A stretch of 64,000 bases of DNA from Zanthoxylum bungeanum. Taxonomy: Eukaryota > Streptophyta > Magnoliopsida > Sapindales > Rutaceae. This document shows positions 1 to 8,653 of the stretch, one piece after another. The stretch covers positions 186,001 to 250,000 of the forward strand of contig SKCR01006520.1 in the NCBI GenBank assembly GCA_019454045.1, in the 5' to 3' direction. The position numbers were made by a program, and so were the translations under genes. How positions within the stretch are numbered: position 1 is the stretch's first letter; every line of letters starts with the position of its first letter. Under the pieces are notes generated by a model. The model saw only the letters and a list, made by a program, of their open reading frames with translations. It had not been told where the DNA came from and did not search any database.

Positions 1-353
1 CCTCCTTACTCTCTTTGTATTCTCTTCTCACCTATTCCCCTCAATGTCAATGAGGTTCTTTAGAAGTGTATGTAATAGGGTAGAAGTAATACTTGTGCTA
101 GCGGGGAGAGAGAAATGGAGAGATTGTTTTAAGGAACAATGTGTTTAAATATCCATCCGCATATCATTATTATATTATTTACGCGCCTTATTATGTGTTT
201 AGAATGCATGTTTAAAGGGTGTATATGATGAGACCTTAACAAACAAGATAATTAATGTTGGATTGCCAATTACGCGAAAAACCCCACTACATATTAAGCG
301 TTTTCCTTCCATTGAGTGATTCTTACTCAAGATCCAAGACTGGCACTGGTTTG
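1..353 (+). other. Copia-1 leader fragment (untranslated region before gag)
   Basis: No gene. The text around the CTTTGTATTCTCTTCTCACC motif, the GTGCTAGCGGGGAGAGAG stretch and the GAGACCTTAACAAA / TTGCCAATTACGCG segment recurs in the same order in the leaders of Copia-2 (about 3700-4020), Copia-3 (about 27920-28260) and, on the other strand, Copia-4 (about 49620-49930). This identifies it as the middle of a Copia leader. It ends at the GTTTG target copy of the Copia-2 insertion. Confidence 0.85.
349..353. other. Target-site duplication (left) of Copia-2
   Basis: GTTTG directly precedes the TGTTAGAC start of the Copia-2 5' LTR and is repeated exactly at 10634-10638 after the 3' LTR. A 5-bp duplication is the usual size for Ty1/Copia integrase. 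Confidence 0.92.
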
Positions 354-1007
354 TGTTAGACATTATGTCCCATAGCGTCACTGTTTGTAAATGATATTGT
401 ATTATTGTACAAAATTAACTATGTGATAATGAATTGCCTTTTGCCGTTTTGTAATTTATTTACTTTGATATATAAATGGCGAAAGTCCATATGATTAGTA
501 CCGGATTGAGATGATATGAGACAGTATCAATCCATAAAGGTTTAATCATTAAATATCCCTAGTCGTAGTATTATCGAGATCGGACATCGATAATGCGGAA
601 TAGACTAGTATTGCGCTTGTGCACGTTGTGAGGGCACAACGGCATAGTTCTCATATATTTAAGTATTGGATACTTATGCAAGTGCGATAGGAGGTTGTGT
701 TTTACCGATGGTACGGAAAACAGCTTCGCTCTGGATAGACCCCGCGGAATCCCATTGGTAGTATGTCTACGTGTCTATGGGAGGCCGCATCAAGGTAGGT
801 GTATATGGTCTTAACCTGAGACTTACATCGCTAGTACTTGCGACAATCGGTAAACTTTGGTTTTGGTGGTTGGGGACCTTAACCGGTTCTGTGTACACCT
901 CTTCTGGGTTTATCGAGAATCGTAGTGTACTGGATGTAATGTCAAGATGGAAGTATCGCTTCAGACATATGGAGGCGATGATCACGCAGGACACAGAACT
1001 AGTACTC

Positions 1008-1016
1008 TATAAAAGG
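1008..1016 (+). promoter_or_regulatory. Candidate TATA box in Copia-2 5' LTR
   Basis: TATAAAAGG follows ACTAGTACTC and sits near the middle of the LTR, a plausible place for the U3/R boundary. The motif is kept in all four LTRs of the Copia-2/Copia-4 family (9312-9320, 44305-44313, 52446-52454). At the same place Copia-3 has CTCTTAAGTG and Copia-1 CTCTTATGTA, so the box is missing there. An earlier TATATAAATGG near 471 is an alternative. The transcription start cannot be seen from sequence. Confidence 0.4.
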
Positions 1017-1391
1017 TTGCAACCGTCGGGACAATATGACCAGGTCAGGATTGTCCGATTTAAAGAGACTAGTTGCTTGATGTCCGATATATGTTTCGTA
1101 CGGGGCAGACACATCTCCAGCCCCAGGCCTAGCATGTGATCATCCGATACTGGATCGATGTACGCAATACTACGGTATACTACGCTTGATACAGATCTTA
1201 TATTCCTATAAGAATATTTCTGGAGAATTGGGTAGGCATGGCGCTTTGCTAGAAGCCAACCTTGTCTTGTGAATCGGTATAGACGTAGTACGAGGTACGT
1301 ACGTGTTCGGATTATCCGACGACCGGATTTACTGCCAAAATATCCGGAGATCTCTTGGGTCGCTTCCTGAAGATTCACCTATGATATTTGA

Positions 1392-1700
1392 TTCGGACTT
1401 AATTAATCTTGGATTAATTACGGAGAAACTTTATCTCGGATAAAGTGCCTAGTTTAGAGAGAGAACGATTAATTTGGAATTAATCGACAAAATTATTATA
1501 TTCGATATAATAATCGAAATTCGATTTCGACGCGAAATTAAAATTAGATTTTAATTCGGGCAAACGAGTTAGTTTAAAATTAATTCGTTAGCGACGTAAA
1601 TAATAATTTCGCCAGGCGCATTATTTATTTAAATTCGATTTAATTAACGTCGCGACGTAAGCTCGGTATTTCGGAAATATCGAACCCGAACGCGTGAGTG
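1392..1700 (+). other. Run of consecutive AT-rich hairpins in the Copia LTR
   Basis: At least seven short inverted repeats follow one another, most with three-base loops: ATTAATC-TTG-GATTAAT, TTATC-TCG-GATAA, CGATTAATT-TGG-AATTAATCG, ATTATTATA-TTCGA-TATAATAAT, AATTAAAAT-TAG-ATTTTAATT, then GAGTTAATTT with AAATTAATTC, the palindrome ACGTCGCGACGT at 1647-1658, and GGTATTTCGGAAATATC. The block recurs at 9700-10000, in both Copia-4 LTRs (about 43640-43925 and 51780-52070), in Copia-3 (25550-25860, 33440-33750) and in Copia-1 (40310-40630). No function is known to me. Confidence 0.75.
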
Positions 1701-1751
1701 GACGTGGGCCCACTTTCATTGGGAAACGTGTGGGGCCCACATGACACATGT

Positions 1752-1912
1752 CATTACATTGCATGGTGTTAGTTACAAAACACTCTATGAGGCATTGCAT
1801 GGTGATAGTGTATAAAACACTCTATGGCATTGCATGGTGATAGTGTACAATTCACTCAATTGGTTTGCATGGAGTTTGAGTGTTGGACACTCTAAGCCAT
1901 TGCATGGTTTGT
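1752..1912 (+). repeat. Short tandem repeats (CATTGCATGGTG units) in Copia-2 5' LTR
   Basis: Four to five units of roughly 45 bases, each with CATTGCATGG and a small inverted repeat such as GTGTATAAAACAC. The matching set in the 3' LTR is 10065-10210. Copia-4 carries fewer units at the same place (43455-43560, 51605-51700), so unit number varies within the family. Confidence 0.75.
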
Positions 1913-2328
1913 GTCATAGATTTATTATTAATTTAATAAATTATGGCATAAATATAAATTGATTTTTGGTAAAACAAAATAAATCAATCACACAATTCTC
2001 TCTTCTCTCTCAAAATGCCGTGACTCTCCATGGAAGAACAAAGGAAGATTTGATCATCCATTCTCCATTTTTGCTAGCACAAGCAAGGGATCAAAAGAGG
2101 TGATAGGGAAACCATCAAAGAGCAAGGAATACAAAGCTTGGAGCTTGTAGTCTTCTTCCTCCTCTTGGCCGAATCCTCCACCACTTGGAGCTTCTACCAT
2201 TTGATCTTCTACTTCATCACAAGGCATTGTAAGTATGATTCCGCCATACTTCATGTTTAAATATATATTCTTTATAGTATTTCACATGCTTAATCTTTGT
2301 TTGGGACCTATATAATAGAAACCAACAA

Positions 2329-2340
2329 TGGTATCAAGCT
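2329..2340 (+). other. Primer binding site, initiator Met tRNA, Copia-2
   Basis: TGGTATCAAGCT one base after the LTR end. It matches the plant initiator-Met tRNA 3' complement TGGTATCAGAGC over the first eight bases. The same site reads TGGTATCAGAGC without loss in Copia-4 (51143-51154, reverse). Confidence 0.85.
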
Positions 2341-2382
2341 AGGTTTAAGCATGAAATACTTTAGGTTAAATTTGGGTAAAAT

Positions 2383-2815
2383 TGATTGAAGCATGTTCTT
2401 GTGAAATTTGATGAATGAGTATGCTTATATGTATGTTAAATGACATTATATGAAATCAATTTTATGAAAAATGCATTGGATGATTTTTCCCCAAATTATT
2501 TCTACCTTGGCCGAATGGGTGTGATAAATTGATTGAAGCATGTTCTTATGAAATTTGATGAATAAGTATGCTTGCATGTATATAGAATGATATTACATGG
2601 AATCAATTTTATGAAAAATGCATTGGATGATTTTTCCCCAATATATTCACCTTGGCCGAATGGCATGATGAAATTGATATAAGCATGTTCTTATGAAATT
2701 TGATTAATAAGTATGCTTGCATGTGTATAACATGATGTTATATGGAATCAATTTCATGAAAAATGCATTGGATGATTTTTCCCCAAATCCATGCCTTGGC
2801 CGAATGTATTACTAC
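2383..2815 (+). repeat. Leader tandem repeats of about 145 bp, Copia-2
   Basis: Three successive units begin near 2383, 2531 and 2672. Each runs from GAAGCATGTTCTTATGAAA (or close variant) through ATGAAAAATGCATTGGATGA and TTTTTCCCCAAAT to CCTTGGCCGAATG. Copia-3 has a diverged, differently expanded version at about 26455-26890 with the same order of landmarks. No open frame is kept, so this looks like untranslated leader. Confidence 0.8.
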
Positions 2816-4682
2816 TTGGAGTGGTTTGATATTTTTTGTGTATAAGATCATTGGATGACTTAGAACGTATACGGGACGTAGATTAGTAATTCAATCGGAT
2901 TGAAAAACAAATCGACACAAAAAACTCACCTTGGCCGAATCAACAAGGACATGAAATGGAGTTGATTTTTGATAAAATTAATGTTGGACATTTATTTTGC
3001 AAAATACATGATTAATAAATTAAATGGGTATTTTTGAAATATTTGATTTAATGTATTAATCTTGGTATTACACTTTAATTAATTGGACTTTAATGTTTGG
3101 AATATTAAAATTTAATTAATGGGCTTTAATAATTTAATTGGGCCTTATGGGCTTAAAATTGGTTTTATGGCACTTAAGGGTGATTCCTTATTTGGGCTTG
3201 GTAATTGGGTTTGACCCACATTGACCAAAGCCCAAGCCTTAATAAATCAATTCTAAGTCCATTTGACTTGAATTAAATTCAACATTGGATGTTAGTTGGG
3301 CTTTGAGGCCAATAGATTAGATTTAGAATCTAAGTCTTTAAAGCACATTAAAAGTGTAAACATTTAATTTGGAATTAAATGAATGAATTAGTATTGAATA
3401 CGATTAAATCAGATTTAATTAGTAGTTCGATATAATTCGCGAATTCGTACCTTATGTACTTATTCTCAATCGAGTTGGACTCGCGCAAAATCAAACCGTT
3501 GTTTGAACATTGGATGATCACTTAAACAAAGACTAATTAATTGGATTAGATTGGTTGTAAAAGCATGTCTTGTTTGAATATATATGTATGTGATGAATGA
3601 ATAGTGTATATCGGATGGATATTAGAAGGGAAAGGGTAATTTTAGAAATTATTGTAAATTTGGAATTTATAAATTGGACCTGCGTGTCCAGCCTTATCTC
3701 TTTATCTCTTTGTATTCTCTTCTCACCTAATTCCCCTCAATGTAAATGAGGTTTCTCTTATTGTATTATGTAATTGGGTAGTAGTAGAATAGTGCTAGCG
3801 GGGAGAGAAAGGGAGTGATTTGTTCTAGGAACAAGTTGTTTATATATCCATCCGCATATCACTATTAATTTACTTTACGCGCTTTATGATGTTTTAGAAG
3901 CATGCTTAAGGGTGTATGATGATGAGACCTAACAAAGATAAATAAATTGGTTGCCAATTACGCGAAAATCCCTCAATTTATATTAAGCGAATATCCTTCC
4001 ATTGAATGATTCTTGTTCAAGATCCGAAATTGGCATTGGTTTGTTTTTGACCAAAGTCAAGACCTTTGTCAATCAAGGATGTACTTGAATCATGAGAGTT
4101 TTGTTGCATATCGGTGTCTTGTCCAAATCGTGATTTTTATTGGCCAAAGTCAAGTCACTTTTTGTCCAATGACATTGATTACGAAACTTTCCTCGTCAAT
4201 GGGTCCCGCTTAACTGGAATCATTAGGTTTGTTTTTGGCCAAAGCCATGGCCTAGATGATTCGGAGGATAGGTTAGGAAAATGTATCGGATACATTGACA
4301 TTATACGTATGTTTCGGACTTGGATGTCCACCTAACCGGATCTAGGAATTGGATGAGATCCAATTGATCATAGAGATCTACCTAAGTTAAATAGCATGCA
4401 ATTTTTTATTGGCCAAAGTCAAGGTTGTGTGTTATTTAACGGGATCCTAGCCCGCTAGGAAATGCGATTTCCCGAGTTCTCTACAGAGGGTTGGAGACTT
4501 GAAGAAAATAGTGGGAGGCTATTATTGAATTTGCAATTTCGTTCAGATAATTAGCCTTACACGTCTTTCAAAATTATTTCGTCAATATTTTTTAGTTGGA
4601 CTAATATATTGTTATTTTACTTGTAACAGTTTGACTGTACCCATAACATCGTTGACTTTATAGTTGGACTATAGTCGTCAAG
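2816..4682 (+). other. Copia-2 leader, second part, non-coding
   Basis: No convincing gene. It contains AT-rich hairpins (for example TTTAATTTGGAATTAAA near 3368), the CTTTGTATTCTCTTCTCACC landmark near 3705, and four spaced copies of a CCAAAG(T/C)CA motif at 4051, 4144, 4239 and 4413. Just before the gag ATG are TAACAGTTTGACTGTA and TATAGTTGGACTATA hairpins. Small reading frames at 4013-4335 are not kept in the sister copies. Confidence 0.8.
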
Positions 4683-5546
4683 ATGATTGGCAAAGGTAAT
4701 ATCCGCGACATAATCATGGGCGATAATGTCTTCAAAGGGACAAACTTTGCCGACTGGGAAATGAACCTCAAGATTGTGCTTGGGGCTGAGAGGGTACTGT
4801 ATACTATTCAGAGGCCTCTCCCGCCTAAACCCACTGAGCCACTGGAGCTAGAGTTATGGAGAACTCATAGTGATGATTGTGACCAAGCTCAGTCAATTAT
4901 GCTAGCTGCAATGACTCAGCATTTCAGACGCCAAAATAGGGACTTGGATCCCTATAACATGATGGCAAGATTGCGTGATCTTCACCGCACTAACAAGCGG
5001 ATGAAGAGGTACGAGCTAGTAAGGAAACTCTTCCGCTCCCGGATGACAGACGGCGCATCAGTTGAGGCCCACGGGACTCAAATGATCGCTGACATTGATG
5101 AGTTAGCCAATATGGGCATTGTCTTGGAGGCAGAGCTGACGATTGATATGATATTGCAATCGCTGCCCGATACTTGGAAACAAATCATCATCAACTACAA
5201 GTTGATGGATACTGACGACACTCTCGGAGAGTTGTTGTCCGTACTGAAGGAGTCCGAAAAGGAACTCCTAAAGGGGAGCAAGCGCGAGGCGCATTATGCA
5301 TCGACCTCTCATGCGCCAAGGGCCGGGCCCAAGGCAATTGGAGGTGCGAGGAAGAAAAGTTTCAAGAAGAAGGGCAAAGGCAAGTTGACAGTGGCTTCTA
5401 GGAAGCCAAAGGACAAATCTCGCGACATCTGCCTAACTGCGGCAAGAGGGGTCACTGGAAACGTGACTGCCGAATGGGCAAAGGGCAGAGGGAGGATATC
5501 AAGGCTAGCAAGGCTATCGCCTCTGGTATGTTTGTCATTGAGATAA
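4683..5546 (+). pseudogene. gag: Copia-2 gag, frameshifted at the zinc knuckle
   Basis: 287-residue frame equal to the first part of the Copia-4 polyprotein. Gag coats the element RNA and forms the cytoplasmic virus-like particle. The start ATG at 4683 follows the TATAGTTGGACTATA hairpin and matches the start in Copia-4. It has the plant Copia Gag pattern (an FKGTNFADWEMNLK-type N terminus, a SLPDTWK segment near residue 160), then a Lys-rich basic stretch near 225-240. The CX2CX4HX4C knuckle is lost: one C is missing near 5440 relative to Copia-4, so after residue ~252 the frame reads nonsense until the stop. A second single-base loss near 5530 returns to the pol frame. Either loss could be a sequencing error. 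Confidence 0.88.
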
Positions 5547-5547
5547 T

Positions 5548-6204
5548 ATGAATACTTCTAGTTTTAAAAATTGGATTTTTGATTCTGGTTGTGGTGCTCA
5601 TATTTGTACTGATGTGCAGGATCTGCATGATAGCAGGGTGCTGGCGTCAGGGGAGATGGATCTACGGGTCGGAAACGGAACACCTGTTGCTGTTTTGGCC
5701 GTAGGGACTTTTGTTTTAGAACTGCCCTCAGGGCATGTACTTAAACTTATGAACTGTTATTTTGTACCTAGTTTAACTAGGAATATTATATCTGTATCCT
5801 TGTTAACCCAGCAGGGTTACACTTTTGTATTCAGAAACACTGGGTGTTATTTATATCTGAATGATGCAGAAATTTGCACAGCTGTTGCAAATAACGGTCT
5901 TTATATTTTGAATATAAATGAATCTCCTAAAATGACAAACAAAAGGCTCAAAAGGAGTAATCTAAAAGATGAAGCTTATATATGGCATTGTCGTCTAGGA
6001 CACATCAACAAGACTCGCATATCCACACTCTCGAAGAGTGGGTACTTGGACGAATTTGATCCCAATTCATATGACGTCTGCGAATCTTGTCTTTTAGGCA
6101 AAATGCCTAAATCACCTTTTAGCGGTAAAGGTGAACGTGCCACAGAACTGTTGGCTCTAGTTCATACTGATGTATGCGGGCCCATGTCTAGCCAGCTAGG
6201 CTAG
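5548..6204 (+). pseudogene. pol: Copia-2 pol fragment: protease and integrase N-terminal part
   Basis: 218 residues continuing the polyprotein. The FDSGCGAHIC motif near residue 12 holds the aspartic-protease DSG triad. The WHCRLGHINK ... CESC segment near residues 145-180 is the zinc-binding GAG-pre-integrase domain (HHCC). The VHTDVCGP segment close to the end carries the first catalytic Asp of integrase. A 4-base insertion near 6195 (CTAG duplicated, absent from Copia-4) ends the frame. The ATG used is internal; in Copia-4 this is one frame with gag. Confidence 0.9.
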
Positions 6205-6502
6205 AGGTGGATTTCACTACTTCGTAACCTTTACAGATGATGCATCTCGTTACGGTTATGTGTATCTTATGAGACACAAGTCGGAAACTTTTGAGAAATT
6301 CAAAGAGTTTCGACACGAAGTGGAGAAACAAACAGGGAAGAGTATTAAGACATTACGGTCAGACCGTGGTGGGGAATACTTAAGTTGTGAGTTTCAAGAT
6401 TACTTGAAAGAATATGGTATTCTTTCACAGTGGACTCCTCCTGGAACACCGCAATTAATGGTGTGTCCGAACGGAGAAACCGCACCTTGTTGGACATGGT
6501 AA
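6205..6502 (+). pseudogene. pol: Copia-2 integrase core fragment
   Basis: After the 4-base insertion the integrase core resumes, with FTDDASRYGY soon after 6230 and LRSDRGGEYL near 6350, which carries the second catalytic Asp. The frame breaks again near 6457: Copia-4 has AATTAAACGG where this copy has AATTAATGG, one base short. The catalytic Glu therefore lies in the next fragment. Integrase joins the cDNA to target DNA and would have made the 5-bp target duplication. Confidence 0.88.
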
Positions 6503-7125
6503 GGTCAATGATGAGTCGCACTGAGCTACCAATATCCTTCTGGGGATACGCATTAAACAGTGCTATACTTATTTTGAATAAGGTACCGTCGAAGTCTGTT
6601 GAACAGACTCCATATGAAATATGGACAGGAAGGAAACCAGGTTTCTCTTTCCTGAAGATTTGGGGATGCTGGGCATATGTTAAACGTTTGGAAGGTACCA
6701 AACTTGAACCCAAATCTGATAAATGCCTTTTCGTAGGATATCCTAGGGAAACCAAAGGATATTACTTCTATCACCCACAAGAGAACAAAGTATTTGTTGC
6801 TCTACATGCATTTTTCCTTGAGAAGGATTTTATAAATGCAGTGGTAAGTGGGAGGAAAGTAGAACTCGATGAAGATCGTGGTAATACTGTTCCTGGCAAT
6901 GAATCAACGACGGAACAAGAACAGACCGTCCAGGATGAGTCTGTACCACAAACTTCACATACACAAGGACCGCGTAGGTCGGAGAGAGTCAGAACAGTAC
7001 CTGAGAGGTATGGGTTCCTGATCTCACCTCATGTAGATATATTAATCTTATTGAGGATAATGAGCCGGCTACGTATGAGGAAGCGATACAAAATATCGAT
7101 TCCGCTTTATGGCAAGATGCCATGA
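6430..7125 (+). pseudogene. pol: Copia-2 integrase C-terminal part
   Basis: In-frame pol resumes at NGVSERRNRTLLDMV, which carries the catalytic Glu of integrase. It is followed by the conserved Copia features FWGYALN, IWTGRKPGF, a GCWAYVKR segment and FVGYPRETKGYYF, then a variable acidic linker. A 2-base insertion near 7035 (GATATATT against GATATT in Copia-4) takes the end of the frame off line, so the last residues are unrelated. The first residues before about 6460 are out of frame as well. Confidence 0.88.
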
Positions 7126-8639
7126 AGTCCGAGATGGATTCCATGTACGCCAACCAAGTTTGGACACTGGTTGATGCACCAGAAGGCGTAAAGCCTATTG
7201 GATGCAGATGGATCTTCAAAAAGAAGACCGACATGGATGGCAACGTACAAACGTACAAAGCTAGGCTTGTAGCGAAGGGGTATCGTCAACAATACGGTAT
7301 TGATTATGACGAAACCTTCTCACCCGTTGCCATGATTAAATCCATTCGGATAATGCTTGCAATAGCTGCATATTTCGACTTCGAGATATGGCAGATGGAC
7401 GTTAAGACCGCTTTCCTTAACGGAAACCTTTTGGAGGATGTTTATATGCAACAGCCTGACGGTTTTATCGTGCCAAGACTTGCAAACAAGGTTTGTAAGT
7501 TAAATCGATCCATTTATGGATTGAAGCAAGCATCACGGTCATGGAATCAGCGTTTTGATGAGATCATAAAAGAATATGATTTCGTGCAAAACGCAGATGA
7601 CCCTTGTGTATACAAGAAGGTTAGTGGGAGAGCACTTACTTTTATTGTTCTTTATGTCGACGACGTATTGCTTATAGGCAATGACATTCCCATGCTAACG
7701 TCGGTGAAAGCTTGGCTTTCATTAAAATTCTCCATGAAAGATCTGGGAGAAGCAGCCTTTATTCTTGGAATAAAGATCTACCGGGATAGATCCAGAAAGC
7801 TGCTTGGACTCTCCCAGAGTACATACATTGATAAAGTGTTGAAGCGATTCAACATGGAACAATCCAAGAGGGGATTGGTTCCAATGGTACGTGGTACCTC
7901 TCTGTCTAAGGACATGTGTCCTAAGACTCAGGAAGAGAGAGACAACATGAGTCGGATACCGTTCGCCTCGGCAGTCGGATCGATCATGTATGCCATGATA
8001 TGTACACGACCTGATGTCTCATATGCTTTGAGCATGTGCAGTCGCTATCAGGCCGATCCAGGTGAAGGTCACTGGATAGCAGTTAAGAATATCCTTAAGT
8101 ATCTTAAACGAACTAAGGATGCTTTCTTAATTTATGGAGGTGGAGAACTTGAGGTATCTGGGTATACCGATGCAAGTTTCCAAACCGACAAGGATGACTA
8201 TAAGTCACAATCCGGGTACATTTTTTGTTTGAATAACGGAGCAGTGAGCTGGAAATCTTCCAAGCAAGATACTGTTGCCGATTCAACAACAGAAGCGGAG
8301 TACATCGCTGCATCTGAAGCAGCAAAGGAGGCAGTTTGGATCCGAAAGTTCCTAATCGGATTAGGAGTAGTTCCGTTAGCAGCTGAGCCCGTTCCATTGT
8401 ATTGTGACAATAACGGGGCTATAGCGCAGGCTAAGGAACCAAGGTCTCATCAACGGTCCAAGCATGTTCTTCGACGTTACCATCTGATTCGGGAGATTAT
8501 ACATCGTGGCGATGTAAAGGTCGAGAAGGTCACATCAGATGATAACATTGCAGATCCGCTGACGAAGGCTGTTCTTCAGCAAGTTTTTGAACGACACATA
8601 CATAGTTCGGGTATTAGATGCCTGAGTGACTGGCTATAG
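7122..8639 (+). CDS. pol: Copia-2 reverse transcriptase and RNase H, intact domain block
   Basis: 505 residues, the largest unbroken piece of this element. The RT fingers and palm start with VKPIGCRWIFKKK. QMDVKTAFLNG near residue 90 supplies the first catalytic Asp and LYVDDVLLIG near 178 the YVDD pair. RNase H follows with GYTDASF (Asp ~348), TTEAEY (Glu ~391) and YCDNNGAIA (Asp ~428), and ends with the Copia signature DPLTKA and SDWL before the TAG. The enzyme would copy element RNA to DNA in the particle and remove the RNA strand. The start codon is an internal Met that opens the frame after the 7035 indel; natively this is part of the gag-pol polyprotein. The tail is complete, unlike Copia-4. 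Confidence 0.95.
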   Translation: MKSEMDSMYANQVWTLVDAPEGVKPIGCRWIFKKKTDMDGNVQTYKARLVAKGYRQQYGIDYDETFSPVAMIKSIRIMLAIAAYFDFEIWQMDVKTAFLNGNLLEDVYMQQPDGFIVPRLANKVCKLNRSIYGLKQASRSWNQRFDEIIKEYDFVQNADDPCVYKKVSGRALTFIVLYVDDVLLIGNDIPMLTSVKAWLSLKFSMKDLGEAAFILGIKIYRDRSRKLLGLSQSTYIDKVLKRFNMEQSKRGLVPMVRGTSLSKDMCPKTQEERDNMSRIPFASAVGSIMYAMICTRPDVSYALSMCSRYQADPGEGHWIAVKNILKYLKRTKDAFLIYGGGELEVSGYTDASFQTDKDDYKSQSGYIFCLNNGAVSWKSSKQDTVADSTTEAEYIAASEAAKEAVWIRKFLIGLGVVPLAAEPVPLYCDNNGAIAQAKEPRSHQRSKHVLRRYHLIREIIHRGDVKVEKVTSDDNIADPLTKAVLQQVFERHIHSSGIRCLSDWL

Positions 8640-8642
8640 GCC

Positions 8643-8653
8643 AAGTGGGAGAT
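8643..8653 (+). other. Polypurine tract, Copia-2
   Basis: AAGTGGGAGAT directly before the 3' LTR, within GGCCAAGTGGGAGAT. It primes plus-strand DNA. The same tract stands at 32384-32394 (Copia-3), 44972-44982 reverse (Copia-4), and with one change at 39284-39294 (Copia-1). Confidence 0.88.

Larger units (their letters stand above)
354..2327 (+). repeat. Copia-2 5' LTR
   Basis: Direct repeat of 8654-10633, TG...CA termini, 1974 bp. Differences from the 3' LTR are few and mostly single-base indels. It holds a TATA-like site, a run of hairpins (about 1392-1700), and a tandem set of CATTGCATGGTG units (1752-1912). The same LTR family, more diverged, bounds Copia-4. Confidence 0.95.
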
